A DNA stretch of 64,000 bases from Lentilitoribacter sp. Alg239-R112 (GTDB taxonomy: Bacteria > Pseudomonadota > Alphaproteobacteria > Rhizobiales > Rhizobiaceae), in contig NZ_LS999835.1 of assembly GCF_900537175.1 (NCBI RefSeq), forward strand, positions 248,001 through 312,000, read 5' to 3'. The first letter of the stretch is position 1. Each line of letters opens with the position of its first letter. The notes below the pieces were generated by a model. It saw only the letters and a program-made list of their open reading frames with translations, was not told where the DNA came from and searched no databases. The translations under genes were made by a program, and so were the position numbers. Positions 8,562-17,118 of this stretch are shown one piece after another.

Positions 8562-8620
8562 TAAATTTCCGATTAACTGATTTTTTGATGGTGGTATGGA
8601 TCTTTTTGTAATCTAGGTCT

Positions 8621-8980
8621 TCACTCTTCGATGACAATTCGATTGTTAATAACACGAACAGGCACGATATCAAGGTTGCAGCCAACACCCAATCCTTCAA
8701 CGCCTTCACCCGTTTCGATATCGAAGCTTGCGCTGTGATTGGTGCAGCGTAGCATAGTTCCATCAGAAGAAAGCAGCTTATCACCTTTGTAATCAAGAGG
8801 CAGATATTGGTGCGGGCATGCGTTGACAAACACATGCAATCGTTCATTTTTCCGAACGATCAGGAGCGGAAATCCATCCAGATCTATTGTTAGTGTATTT
8901 TGATTTTCGACATCTGAGAAATTGCAGATATCAGTGCCGGATGCAGGCGCGTTGGGGTAACTTTTCCATGCATCCGACAT
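8621..8980 (-). CDS. small Rieske [2Fe-2S] ferredoxin-like protein
   Basis: A 119-residue stand-alone Rieske domain. Both cluster-binding boxes are present: CPHQYLPLDY near residue 55 (C-x-H) and CTNHSASFD near residue 79 (C-x2-H). There is no membrane segment or signal peptide, so it should be cytoplasmic. It follows hppD by 5 bp and precedes the aminotransferase, so the three form one transcription unit. Such proteins pass electrons to oxygenases. HppD itself does not need a Rieske partner, so its role here is open: electron supply to another oxygenase, or accessory protection of the iron site. Confidence 0.9.
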   Translation of the reverse strand: MSDAWKSYPNAPASGTDICNFSDVENQNTLTIDLDGFPLLIVRKNERLHVFVNACPHQYLPLDYKGDKLLSSDGTMLRCTNHSASFDIETGEGVEGLGVGCNLDIVPVRVINNRIVIEE

Positions 8981-8985
8981 CAGTT

Positions 8986-10089
8986 TTATTCGGCTGCCAA
9001 AACGCCGCGTTGAATTTGGTCTTCTTCAATAGATTCAAACAGTGCCTTGAAGTTGCCTTCACCGAAGCCATCGTCACCTTTGCGTTGAATGAATTCAAAG
9101 AAGATCGGGCCGATTACGGTTTTGGAGAAAATTTGCAGCAGAATGCGCGTTGCGCCTCCGTTGACCACACCTTCGCCATCAATAAGAATGCCGTGTTTTT
9201 TCATGCGATCTAAAGGTTCTTCATGATCCTTCACACGGTCATGTGATTTTGCATAATAAAGATCAGGAGGTCCGGGCATGAACTTGACACCATTGGCTGC
9301 AAGCGTGTCGGTACCTTGGTAAATATCGTTTGTGGCGATGGCGATATGCTGAATGCCTTCACCTTTATATTCCTTCAGGTATTCCTCAATCTGACTTGTA
9401 TCGTCTGAACTTTCATTGATTGGAATACGAATTTTCCCGCAAGGTGATGTCAATGCGCGACTGGTGAGGCCAGTAAGCTTACCTTTAATATCAAAGAATC
9501 GTATTTCTTTGAAGTTAAAGGCTTCGTCATAAAATTTATACCACGTATTCATATTACCTCGCATTACGTTATGCGTAAGGTGATCCAGATAGAAAAAACC
9601 TGCACCTTCTGGCTTAGGGTCGCGTTCAGATATCCAGTTATAGTCCTTATCATAAGGCGAGCGACCTTCATCATATTCGTCTATGAAATACAATAGTGAA
9701 CCACCGATGCCATAAACAGCTGGCGCATCTATGGTTTTATCAGAACCTGTATATTCTTCTGCGCCATAATCCTTAGCGCATTTTAACGCGTTTTGTGCGT
9801 CAACAACGCGCCAAGCCATAGATGGTGCGCAAGGGCCGTGTTCTTCAACAAACCGGGATGAGGGTGTGTTTGGTTCGCGATTGACGATGTAATTCACATC
9901 ACCTTGACGAAATAATGAAATATCTTTTGTTTTGTGCCGAGCAACTTCGACAAACCCCATTGATTGAAACAATGGTTCAAGTTTGTCTTTTTCCGGATGG
10001 GCGAATTCTACAAATTCAAAACCATCGGTGCCTGCAATGTTTAGTTCATCAATTTTTGCTTTTGGAGCGTCGTGAGGAAATGGACCCAT
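8986..10089 (-). CDS. hppD: 4-hydroxyphenylpyruvate dioxygenase
   Basis: A 367-residue enzyme of normal length for the bacterial family. It converts 4-hydroxyphenylpyruvate to homogentisate using a non-haem iron(II) centre. Two vicinal-oxygen-chelate halves are visible. Likely iron ligands are the histidine in YLDHLTHNV (about residue 169), the one in GEGIQHIAIA (about 247) and the glutamate in GPIFFEFIQRKGDDGFGEGN near the C-terminus (about 327). The ATG at 10089 follows AGGTG. It heads the hppD-Rieske-aminotransferase unit and is divergent from a MarR regulator. Confidence 0.96.
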   Translation of the reverse strand: MGPFPHDAPKAKIDELNIAGTDGFEFVEFAHPEKDKLEPLFQSMGFVEVARHKTKDISLFRQGDVNYIVNREPNTPSSRFVEEHGPCAPSMAWRVVDAQNALKCAKDYGAEEYTGSDKTIDAPAVYGIGGSLLYFIDEYDEGRSPYDKDYNWISERDPKPEGAGFFYLDHLTHNVMRGNMNTWYKFYDEAFNFKEIRFFDIKGKLTGLTSRALTSPCGKIRIPINESSDDTSQIEEYLKEYKGEGIQHIAIATNDIYQGTDTLAANGVKFMPGPPDLYYAKSHDRVKDHEEPLDRMKKHGILIDGEGVVNGGATRILLQIFSKTVIGPIFFEFIQRKGDDGFGEGNFKALFESIEEDQIQRGVLAAE

Positions 10090-10251
10090 GATCTACACCT
10101 AATATTGTAAGCGTGGATCCGTGCCCATCCAGCGCAAAAATAACGTTCCCGGCCCGCGGGTTGGTGATTGCTTCAAATGGTTTGTTGAGAAGCTAGATGA
10201 GATTAAATTAGCAAATAATCATGCGAAGTCAAGATTAATGATGTGAAATAC

Positions 10252-10303
10252 ATGTAACAATGTATTAAATTTTGCTTTAATCCATTCTTGTTGATGGTTA
10301 CAC
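10252..10303. promoter_or_regulatory. GTTACAT-type half-sites between hppD and the MarR gene
   Basis: ATGTAAC (10252-10258) is followed directly by AATGTAT (10259-10265), and GTTACAC lies at 10297-10303. The same heptamer in the opposite orientation (GTTACAT) occurs twice at the hmgA promoter (10949-10955 and 10964-10970). The sharing suggests binding sites of one regulator, most simply the MarR protein encoded at 10370-10843. This is inference from motif recurrence. Confidence 0.4.
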
Positions 10304-10369
10304 ATAAGATAGCCATTTGCATAACTCGCAGAATTATAGTGGATGACAAGGTATATTGAGGCCCCGGAA

Positions 10370-10843
10370 ATGAATCTCACAAGTGATAATTTAAATAGGC
10401 AACTTGAAAAAGTTAAGAAACTGGAGTCGCTGAAAACTTTTCAATTGGCGCGGTTAAGCAAAATGCTTGAGCATCATGGGCAGTCTTTGATTGAGGATTC
10501 TAATATTAATCTTACCGGTTACCGCATGCTTGTTATCATTGATATTTTTGAGGAAATAACTCTGTCAGATCTCAGCCGCGTTATGCTTATCGACGGTGCA
10601 CAAATAAGTCGGGCAGCTAAAGACCTTGTCGCGAAGAATTATATTGAATACCGCGCCGTTCCTGGCAATCAGAGAAAAAAATTCCTCGCTCATACTGCTG
10701 AAGGTTCAAAACTGTTGCAAATTTTAAAGCCCCGCTTTGCAAAGAGAGAAGCAGATATTGAGAAGATATTGAAAAATGAGGGGGTTCATGAGATGTGGAC
10801 CGGGCTCAATCTCATAACAGATTTCATCTCGCAAGATTTGTAG
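10370..10843 (+). CDS. MarR-family regulator of tyrosine catabolism (probable)
   Basis: A winged helix-turn-helix protein of 157 residues from the ATG at 10370, which follows GAGG at a usable distance. An in-frame ATG at 10343 would add nine residues but lacks a good ribosome-binding site. The DNA-binding region is around ITLSDLSRVMLIDGAQISRA and DLVAKNYIEYRAVPGNQRKK (wing), roughly residues 58-104. It lies between hppD, which diverges from it, and hmgA, which follows on the same strand, so it probably controls both. Ligand unknown; homogentisate or a related intermediate is a reasonable guess. Confidence 0.85.
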   Translation: MNLTSDNLNRQLEKVKKLESLKTFQLARLSKMLEHHGQSLIEDSNINLTGYRMLVIIDIFEEITLSDLSRVMLIDGAQISRAAKDLVAKNYIEYRAVPGNQRKKFLAHTAEGSKLLQILKPRFAKREADIEKILKNEGVHEMWTGLNLITDFISQDL

Positions 10844-10935
10844 GCTACACGTTGTATCTTGCATATGTAAATCCACTGTACACTTGGATAAATTCCTGAC
10901 GTCCATTCGATGATCGCCAAATTATATGAAAATGC

Positions 10936-10970
10936 TTGTACTTTACTAGTTACATTTGTTATAGTTACAT
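10936..10970 (+). promoter_or_regulatory. hmgA promoter with paired GTTACAT repeats
   Basis: TTGTAC (10936-10941), a 17-bp spacer and TTATAG (10959-10964) fit a sigma-70 promoter. GTTACAT occurs within the spacer (10949-10955) and again at 10964-10970, 15 bp apart, so a bound regulator would cover the -10 region. The hmgA start codon is 31 bp after the -10 box. Confidence 0.5.
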
Positions 10971-10994
10971 ATGCAACGAAATGAGGAAGCAGCT

Positions 10995-12314
10995 ATGTCG
11001 CATTCGAATATAATGGAATATATGCCTGGATTTGGTAATGATTTTGAATCCGAAGCGCTGCCGAACGCGTTGCCGCAAGGGATGAACAGCCCGCAGAAGT
11101 GCGAATATGGTTTATATGCAGAACAGCTTTCCGGTACGGCATTTACAGCACCTCGTGGCCAAAATGAACGAACCTGGTGTTATCGCATCAGACCTTCGGT
11201 TAAACATACAGGCAAATTTAACAAAATTAATATGCCATATTGGAAATCGGCTCCGACTATTGAAGAGGATGTTATAAGTCTTGGTCAATATCGGTGGAAT
11301 CCGGTTCCCCATGCTGAGCAAGATACAACATTTGTTACAGGTATGCGCACTATGACAACTGCTGGTGATGTGAACACCCAAGTTGGTATGGCTGCACATA
11401 TTTACCTTGCCACGAAGTCGATGACGGACGAATATTTCTATTCCGCCGACAGCGAACTTCTCGTGATACCTCAAGAAGGGCGCCTGCGTTTTGCAACGGA
11501 GTTGGGGATTATTGATTTAGAGCCAAAGGAAATTGCAATTCTGCCAAGAGGACTTGTCTATCGTGTTGAAGTGCTTGAAGGTCCGGCGCGTGGATTTGTA
11601 TGTGAGAATTATGGTCAGAAATTCGATATGCCTAATCGTGGTCCAATTGGAGCTAACTGTTTGGCAAATCCAAGAGATTTTAAAACGCCAGTTGCAGCAT
11701 TTGAAGATCGAGATGTTGTTTCGAAAGTTATCGTAAAATGGTGTGGCCAATTTCATGAAACAACAATTGGCCATTCACCTTTAGATGTTGTTGCATGGCA
11801 TGGTAATTATGCGCCGTGCAAATATGACCTACGAACATTTAGTCCGGTTGGGGCGATCTTGTTTGATCACCCAGATCCGTCAATTTTTACTGTTTTGACC
11901 GCGCCATCTGGTGTTGAAGGAACGGCAAATATTGATTTCGTTCTTTTCCGTGAACGTTGGATGGTTGCTGAAAACACGTTTCGCCCGCCATGGTATCATA
12001 AGAATATCATGTCGGAACTTATGGGTAATATTTATGGGATTTATGATGCCAAGCCTGAGGGATTTGTTCCAGGCGGGATGAGCTTGCATAACATGATGTT
12101 ACCTCATGGTCCGGATGCTCCGGCATTTGAAGGTGCTACAAATGCAGAGTTGCAAGCTGAAAAACTAGATAATACGATGTCATTCATGATTGAAACTCGT
12201 TTCCCTCAACATCTAACTAAATTTGCCGCGCAAGAAGCGCCGATACAAGATACATATCAAGATTGCTGGAATGACATTGAGAAGAAATTTGATGGCACTC
12301 CGGGCACAAAATAA
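10995..12314 (+). CDS. hmgA: homogentisate 1,2-dioxygenase
   Basis: A 439-residue enzyme that opens the ring of homogentisate to 4-maleylacetoacetate with a non-haem iron centre. The start at 10995 follows GAGGAAG; the in-frame ATG at 10971 lies at the promoter and is less likely. The N-terminus [14 protein letters not shown] and the block [20 protein letters not shown] are typical. The iron-site region is in the C-terminal half, with [20 protein letters not shown] (about residues 325-344) and [15 protein letters not shown] (about 356-370). It begins an operon with the hydrolase and isomerase that finish the pathway. Confidence 0.96.
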   Translation: MSHSNIMEYMPGFGNDFESEALPNALPQGMNSPQKCEYGLYAEQLSGTAFTAPRGQNERTWCYRIRPSVKHTGKFNKINMPYWKSAPTIEEDVISLGQYRWNPVPHAEQDTTFVTGMRTMTTAGDVNTQVGMAAHIYLATKSMTDEYFYSADSELLVIPQEGRLRFATELGIIDLEPKEIAILPRGLVYRVEVLEGPARGFVCENYGQKFDMPNRGPIGANCLANPRDFKTPVAAFEDRDVVSKVIVKWCGQFHETTIGHSPLDVVAWHGNYAPCKYDLRTFSPVGAILFDHPDPSIFTVLTAPSGVEGTANIDFVLFRERWMVAENTFRPPWYHKNIMSELMGNIYGIYDAKPEGFVPGGMSLHNMMLPHGPDAPAFEGATNAELQAEKLDNTMSFMIETRFPQHLTKFAAQEAPIQDTYQDCWNDIEKKFDGTPGTK

Positions 12315-12349
12315 ACCAGACGTCTAAGAACACGATAGGATTTGTGAAT

Positions 12350-13360
12350 ATGAAACTAGCTACGTTAAAAAATGGTACCCGCGATGGTGTCCTTGTTGTC
12401 GTATCCAAAGATCTAACCCAGTGCACAACAGTTGGCCATATCGCGCCAACTCTGCAATCTGCCTTAGATAATTGGCAGACAGTTGCTCCGAGATTGGAGC
12501 GCGTTGCGCAAGGGCTAGAAACAGGCGGTCAACCTGTTCAGCGGTTCCATGAGAATGAAGCTATGTCGCCATTACCTCGCGCTTATCAATGGGCAGACGG
12601 GTCAGCCTATGTCAATCATGTCGAATTGGTTCGAAGAGCGCGAAATGCAGAAATGCCGCCTAGCTTTTGGACAGATCCTTTGATGTATCAGGGCGGTTCA
12701 GACACATTTTTATCTCCCCGCGACCCGATTTCAGCCATTGATGAAGCTCATGGCATTGATATGGAAGGTGAAGTGGCTGTTGTGGTTGATGACGTTGCCA
12801 TGGGCGCGACACCAGAAGAAGCGGCAAAATCTATTCGTCTGATTATGCTTGTAAATGATGTTTCATTGCGGGGATTAATTCCGGCTGAACTTGGCAAGGG
12901 GTTTGGCTTTTTCCAATCAAAGCCATCATCTGCATTTTCTCCAGTTGCGGTAACGCCAGAAGAATTAGGTGATGCTTGGAAAGATGGAAAAGTACATCTA
13001 CCCTTATGCGTTGACTATAATGATGCACCATTTGGACGCGCAGATGCGGGTGTTGATATGACATTTGATTTTGGGACTCTCATCGCACATGCTGCTAAAA
13101 CTCGCCCGTTGGGTGCTGGTGCGATCATCGGATCAGGTACAGTTTCAAACAAGCTAGATGATGGACCGGGCACTCCGATCAAAGACGGTGGTGTCGGCTA
13201 TTCCTGTATTGCTGAAATCCGCATGATCGAGACAATCAATGATGGCAAGCCAAGTACGAGCTTTATGAAGTTTGGTGATACGGTTCGTATCGAAATGAAG
13301 GATCGAAATGGGGCATCCATCTTCGGCGCAATTGAGCAAGTTGTACAAAAATATGGGTGA
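12350..13360 (+). CDS. fumarylacetoacetate hydrolase family protein
   Basis: A 336-residue FAH-fold protein. The ATG at 12350 is preceded by AGGA at good spacing; a GTG two codons earlier is also in frame. Metal-binding residues are visible in AIDEAHGIDMEGEVAVVVDD (about residues 126-145), where the E-x-E pattern occurs, and the core motif GSGTVSNKLDDGPGTPIKDG (about 262-281). The enzyme should cleave fumarylacetoacetate to fumarate and acetoacetate as the last step of tyrosine degradation, which fits its place between hmgA and maiA. It overlaps maiA by 8 bp. Confidence 0.93.
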   Translation: MKLATLKNGTRDGVLVVVSKDLTQCTTVGHIAPTLQSALDNWQTVAPRLERVAQGLETGGQPVQRFHENEAMSPLPRAYQWADGSAYVNHVELVRRARNAEMPPSFWTDPLMYQGGSDTFLSPRDPISAIDEAHGIDMEGEVAVVVDDVAMGATPEEAAKSIRLIMLVNDVSLRGLIPAELGKGFGFFQSKPSSAFSPVAVTPEELGDAWKDGKVHLPLCVDYNDAPFGRADAGVDMTFDFGTLIAHAAKTRPLGAGAIIGSGTVSNKLDDGPGTPIKDGGVGYSCIAEIRMIETINDGKPSTSFMKFGDTVRIEMKDRNGASIFGAIEQVVQKYG

Positions 13361-13991
13361 GATCGTACTATATGATTACTGGCGTTCATCCGCCAGTTAT
13401 CGGTTGCGTATTGCACTTAATCTTCTTGAATTGGATTATAAAACGGTCTCTGTTGATCTTTTAAAGAAGGATCATAAATCAGATGAACACCTGAGTAGAA
13501 ACCCGCAAGGTCTGGTGCCTGTTCTCGACATTGATGGACAACAGTTTACGCAGTCACTTGCTATACTCGATTATTTACGCAAAACACGTGGGTTATTTTT
13601 ATATTCGGAAGATGCTGCACAAAGAGCAAAGGTAACCGCACTTGCACACGTTTTGGCTGTTGATGTTCATCCTGTTTGTAATTTGGGTGTTGTTGCTCAT
13701 GTTTCACAGATATTGCCAGAGCAGGAAAATGTACGGGAAGATTGGATGGAACATTTCATATCTAAAGGTTTATATGCCTTTGAATCTTTGTTATCCGACA
13801 TAAAGTTGACGCCATTTATCGACGGCGGAAAGCCCGGCATTGCAGAAATCTGCCTTATCCCGCAGCTCTATAATGCAGATAGATGGAATGTAGATTACTC
13901 TGATTGTCCGAATATAATTAGCCTTGCAACTGCATGTGGGGAACTGGATGCTTTTGTTCGTGCTCAGCCGGAACAAGTTCACACTTCGTAA
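13353..13991 (+). CDS. maiA: maleylacetoacetate isomerase (zeta-class glutathione S-transferase)
   Basis: A 212-residue protein starting at the ATG at 13353, which overlaps the end of the hydrolase gene. The N-terminal thioredoxin-like domain has the zeta-class motif YDYWRSSASYRLRIALNLL (residues 6-24), with the serines that bind and activate glutathione. NPQGLVPVLDIDGQQFTQS (about 50-68) completes the glutathione site. It isomerises maleylacetoacetate to fumarylacetoacetate. Longer readings starting further upstream run inside the previous gene and are not needed. Confidence 0.94.
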   Translation: MGEIVLYDYWRSSASYRLRIALNLLELDYKTVSVDLLKKDHKSDEHLSRNPQGLVPVLDIDGQQFTQSLAILDYLRKTRGLFLYSEDAAQRAKVTALAHVLAVDVHPVCNLGVVAHVSQILPEQENVREDWMEHFISKGLYAFESLLSDIKLTPFIDGGKPGIAEICLIPQLYNADRWNVDYSDCPNIISLATACGELDAFVRAQPEQVHTS

Positions 13992-14015
13992 TCGTATGAT
14001 TTGGATTGAGAAAGC

Positions 14016-14459
14016 ATGAAGAAATTAGGAATATCTGAATTTGAACTTAGTTCCTTCTTGCCATTTGAGCTTTATCAAGCTTCGGAAGTGTTAAGCCAAT
14101 CCTTTGCTAAAATATATCGAGATCGATATGATATCACGCGAGATGAATGGCGTGTCTTTGCGCATCTCGGCCAAGGAGATATATTAAATTTTACCGAGAT
14201 AAGTGAAGCCTCCAAACTCAATAAAACCACCGTGTCACGCGCTGTTTTCAAGCTCGAGAAGCGCAACTGGATATCTCGATCTTTCGACAGTAGGGATCGC
14301 AGAATTCAGTACCTTTCACTGACTGATCTTGGGACAAAAGTTTATAAAGAGCTGTCTGACGCCGCCTTGATTTTTAATCAGCACCTAATAGATCGGTTAG
14401 GTGAAGGTGATTATCGGACGGCTGTTTCCGCGTTGCAAAAACTTCAAAATCTCGATTGA
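14016..14459 (+). CDS. MarR-family transcriptional regulator
   Basis: A 147-residue winged helix-turn-helix protein, last in the hmgA operon (24 bp after maiA). The recognition region is FTEISEASKLNKTTVSRAVF (about residues 59-78) and the wing is SRSFDSRDRRIQYLSLTDLG (about 86-105), typical of MarR. The region has two MarR proteins; this one is only distantly similar to that at 10370-10843. It may respond to an aromatic acid and control this operon, or serve a separate target. Downstream it converges on the ROK regulator. Confidence 0.85.
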   Translation: MKKLGISEFELSSFLPFELYQASEVLSQSFAKIYRDRYDITRDEWRVFAHLGQGDILNFTEISEASKLNKTTVSRAVFKLEKRNWISRSFDSRDRRIQYLSLTDLGTKVYKELSDAALIFNQHLIDRLGEGDYRTAVSALQKLQNLD

Positions 14460-14507
14460 GTTCAGTATTTTAAGGGTGTCGTGACTTGGTGAAACACTCA
14501 GAAAACC

Positions 14508-15728
14508 TCAAGTCATTTCCTTGAATAGTACATTTTGATTAAGCAGGAACTTTGATAGTAACGGTTGGCAGGCGCCACCAATTACGCGTGCGTTATGCCC
14601 GACTATTCCCTCAAGAACATTTGGGCTATTCAGGCCGCGCGTATCAAGGCTTTCTAATTCTATCTTTATGGCCTCCACAATTCGATGTCGGATTTGTGAG
14701 GGAAATGCTCCGTCAATTATAGCGGCTTCAAAATCTATAACCGCGCATGATGCAACGATAGCTCTAGCCAGATGGCGCGCTGTGTTCTCAATCCAGTCAT
14801 CTAAGAAGATTCCAAGACCGTCCCACGCTTTGGCAGAATGCCAAAGGGGTGAACGATCAATGCCTTCGGATTGAAGTTTTTTTTCTAATGTGAAAATCGA
14901 GGCGTGATCGATCAGCGTCGTAATCTTGCCATTCTCATCAATTGCCGGCATTGGTCCAAAGACGCCCGCATTGCCTGTACGACCGGAATATACTGAGTGA
15001 TTTAGAACAATGCCGCCACCAACGAATGTGCCGATAAAGAAATAAACGAAATCACTAAGCTCTAACCCGTGACCAAAAACGAGCTCTGCACCACATGCGG
15101 CTGTGGCATCGTTTTGTATGAATATCGGATATGAAAAGAGTGAAGATAACTCGACTTTGAAATCAAAGTTACGCCACGCGTCCATTTCATTTTGTGGCGC
15201 GTTTATTTTCTCCGCCCAATTCCAAAGCTCAAATGGCATTGAAACGCCAATTCCTGAAATTCTGCTTCGCTGTTTTGAGCTAAAATGCTGACATAATTGT
15301 TTAATGCCAGCGTCAGCAAATTTCAAAATGTCCTGTGGGAGGGGATATTGATAAGTGGATGTCAGTTTGCCTAGTTCTCTACCGAGAAAATCAACCAAAA
15401 CTAAATCTGCACTTCTGCGGCCAATTTTCAAGCCAACTGAATATGCCCCATCAGGTTTAAGTGACATGGGAACAGAAGGTTGCCCGACTTTTCCTTTTTG
15501 TGGTGTGCCTTTTAAAAGTAACCCATCCTTCTCAAGGCTGCGCATAATCACAGATACGGTCTGAGGTGTTAATCCTGAGCGCTTTGCAATTTCTGATTTT
15601 GGAAGACTGCCATGGCGCCGCACGAGGGATAGAACGAGGCGCTCGTTGTAAGCGCGGACGCGCACCTGATTGGCTCCACCGCTTGGATCAGCTGCTTTTT
15701 GGATTGGTTGTTGTTCTACAAAAGACAA
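14508..15728 (-). CDS. frcR: ROK-family repressor of the fructose transport operon (FrcR-type)
   Basis: A 406-residue protein with an N-terminal helix-turn-helix (about residues 28-72: RRHGSLPKSEIAKRSGLTPQ, TVSVIMRSLEKDGLL) joined to a ROK sugar-kinase-like domain (IFIQNDATAACGAELVFGHG near 203, then FIGTFVGGGIVL). The start codon is TTG at 15728, preceded by GAGG at 7-bp spacing. It is divergent from frcBCAK and a large palindrome lies between them, so it is probably the local repressor, released by a sugar or sugar phosphate. The domain's zinc site region is poorly conserved, so catalytic kinase activity is not expected. Confidence 0.88.
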   Translation of the reverse strand: MSFVEQQPIQKAADPSGGANQVRVRAYNERLVLSLVRRHGSLPKSEIAKRSGLTPQTVSVIMRSLEKDGLLLKGTPQKGKVGQPSVPMSLKPDGAYSVGLKIGRRSADLVLVDFLGRELGKLTSTYQYPLPQDILKFADAGIKQLCQHFSSKQRSRISGIGVSMPFELWNWAEKINAPQNEMDAWRNFDFKVELSSLFSYPIFIQNDATAACGAELVFGHGLELSDFVYFFIGTFVGGGIVLNHSVYSGRTGNAGVFGPMPAIDENGKITTLIDHASIFTLEKKLQSEGIDRSPLWHSAKAWDGLGIFLDDWIENTARHLARAIVASCAVIDFEAAIIDGAFPSQIRHRIVEAIKIELESLDTRGLNSPNVLEGIVGHNARVIGGACQPLLSKFLLNQNVLFKEMT

Positions 15729-15813
15729 TTTATTTCCTCATTCCAATTCTTATAAATACCCTGATACTTCTCGTCCAATCATTTGCTATGGTTTATTACT
15801 ACTATTACGCAGA

Positions 15814-15846
15814 TCAATTAATAAATCAATTGGATTTATTAATTGA
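15814..15846. promoter_or_regulatory. 33-bp perfect palindrome, probable FrcR operator
   Basis: TCAATTAATAAATC and GATTTATTAATTGA form exact 14-bp arms around the centre AATTG. The right end overlaps the likely -35 box of frcBCAK (TTGACA, 15843-15848; a TTTATT -10-like box follows after 17 bp at 15866-15871). Placement between a ROK repressor and its likely target operon makes this a strong operator candidate. Binding by FrcR is inferred. Confidence 0.75.
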
Positions 15847-15979
15847 CAAGTCGTATTTTGTTGTGTTTATTTGTGAAAAGGAAGAGCAGAATGATGACCT
15901 GCGGGCTGTCTAAATTTGTTCAATCCATCACGGCTGAAAGTGGTTTTTGGCCGGTTATGATTTTTCGGGAGGAATCGAT

Positions 15980-17008
15980 ATGAAAAAATCAATTATAAAG
16001 GCAAGTCTTGCTGCATTGGCACTTACAGCGATGTCTGCAACAAGTTCATTTGCAATGGATAAAGTTGGCGCGTGTTTGATTACTAAAACAGATACGAATC
16101 CATTCTTTGTTAAAATGAAAGAAGGTGCAACTGCGAAAGCTGAAGAGCTTGGCATCGAATTAAAATCATTTGCTGGTAAGGTTGATGGCGATCATGAAAC
16201 TCAGGTTGCAGCTATTGAAACGTGTATTGCAGATGGTGCGAAAGGTATCCTTTTAACTGCATCTGATACATCTTCAATTGTAACGGCAGTTACTCAAGCC
16301 CGTGATGCTGGTCTTGTTGTTATTGCACTTGATACTCCGCTTGAGCCAATTGATTCAGCCGATGCTACATTTGCAACAGATAATTTCCTTGCTGGCGAAC
16401 TTATCGGCCAATGGGCTGCTGCTAAACTTGGCATGGAAGCAAAGAACGCGAAGATTGCAATGCTTGATTTGGCTGTAAGCCAACCGTCTGTTGGCGTACT
16501 GCGTGATCAGGGCTTCCTCAAAGGTTTTGGTATCGATCTTGGCGATCCTAATAAATGGGGCGATGAAACAGATTCGCGCATCGTTGGCAATGACGTGACC
16601 GCAGGTAATGAAGAAGGTGGTCGTAAAGCCATGGAGAACCTTCTTGCAAAAGATCCAATGATCAATGTTGTTTACACAATTAATGAGCCTGCTGCTGCTG
16701 GTGCTTACGAAGCACTTAAATCAATTGGTCGTGAAAATGATGTTCTGATTGTGTCTGTTGATGGTGGGTGCCCGGGCGTTGCCAACGTTAAAGATGGTAT
16801 CATCGGTGCAACATCGCAACAATATCCGTTGCTAATGGCATCTCTTGGTATTGAGGCAATTGCTGCATGGGCAAAAGATGGGACGAAGCCTGCGCCGACA
16901 CCAGGAAAAGATTTCTTTGACACAGGTGTTGCATTGGTGACAGATCAAGCAGTTGATGGCGTTGAGTCAATTAATGTTCAGGAAGGCATGGATCGTTGCT
17001 GGGGCTAA
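15980..17008 (+). CDS. frcB: sugar ABC transporter substrate-binding protein (fructose type)
   Basis: A 342-residue periplasmic binding protein of the ribose/fructose group. The ATG at 15980 follows GGGAGG; it begins a classical signal peptide ([17 protein letters not shown], cleaved after SSFA near residue 24). The mature part has [29 protein letters not shown] and [11 protein letters not shown], typical of this fold. The order of the following genes (permease, ATPase, kinase) and the divergent ROK gene match the rhizobial frcBCAK operon for fructose, ribose and mannose uptake. Exact sugar range is inferred. Confidence 0.93.
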   Translation: MKKSIIKASLAALALTAMSATSSFAMDKVGACLITKTDTNPFFVKMKEGATAKAEELGIELKSFAGKVDGDHETQVAAIETCIADGAKGILLTASDTSSIVTAVTQARDAGLVVIALDTPLEPIDSADATFATDNFLAGELIGQWAAAKLGMEAKNAKIAMLDLAVSQPSVGVLRDQGFLKGFGIDLGDPNKWGDETDSRIVGNDVTAGNEEGGRKAMENLLAKDPMINVVYTINEPAAAGAYEALKSIGRENDVLIVSVDGGCPGVANVKDGIIGATSQQYPLLMASLGIEAIAAWAKDGTKPAPTPGKDFFDTGVALVTDQAVDGVESINVQEGMDRCWG

Positions 17009-17039
17009 TTGCTCTTAAGTATATTATGTGATCATCTAT

Positions 17040-17083
17040 AGGGCGGCCCGTTAACGCGAAAATAACAGGCCGTCCTAATTTTT
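17040..17083 (+). terminator. hairpin between frcB and frcC, partial terminator
   Basis: AGGGCGGCC (17040-17048) pairs with GGCCGTCCT (17068-17076) through nine bases including one G-U pair, followed by AATTTTT. It lies 31 bp after the frcB stop. Such a structure after a binding-protein gene usually lowers transcription of the downstream permease genes relative to the binding protein. Confidence 0.7.
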
Positions 17084-17118
17084 GACCTAAATTTACCGAA
17101 ATCACGATAGGTACCAAC

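Noticed and set aside
8554..8847. 97-codon ORF overlapping the Rieske gene
   Set aside because: The Rieske frame has both cluster motifs; this one is its shadow.
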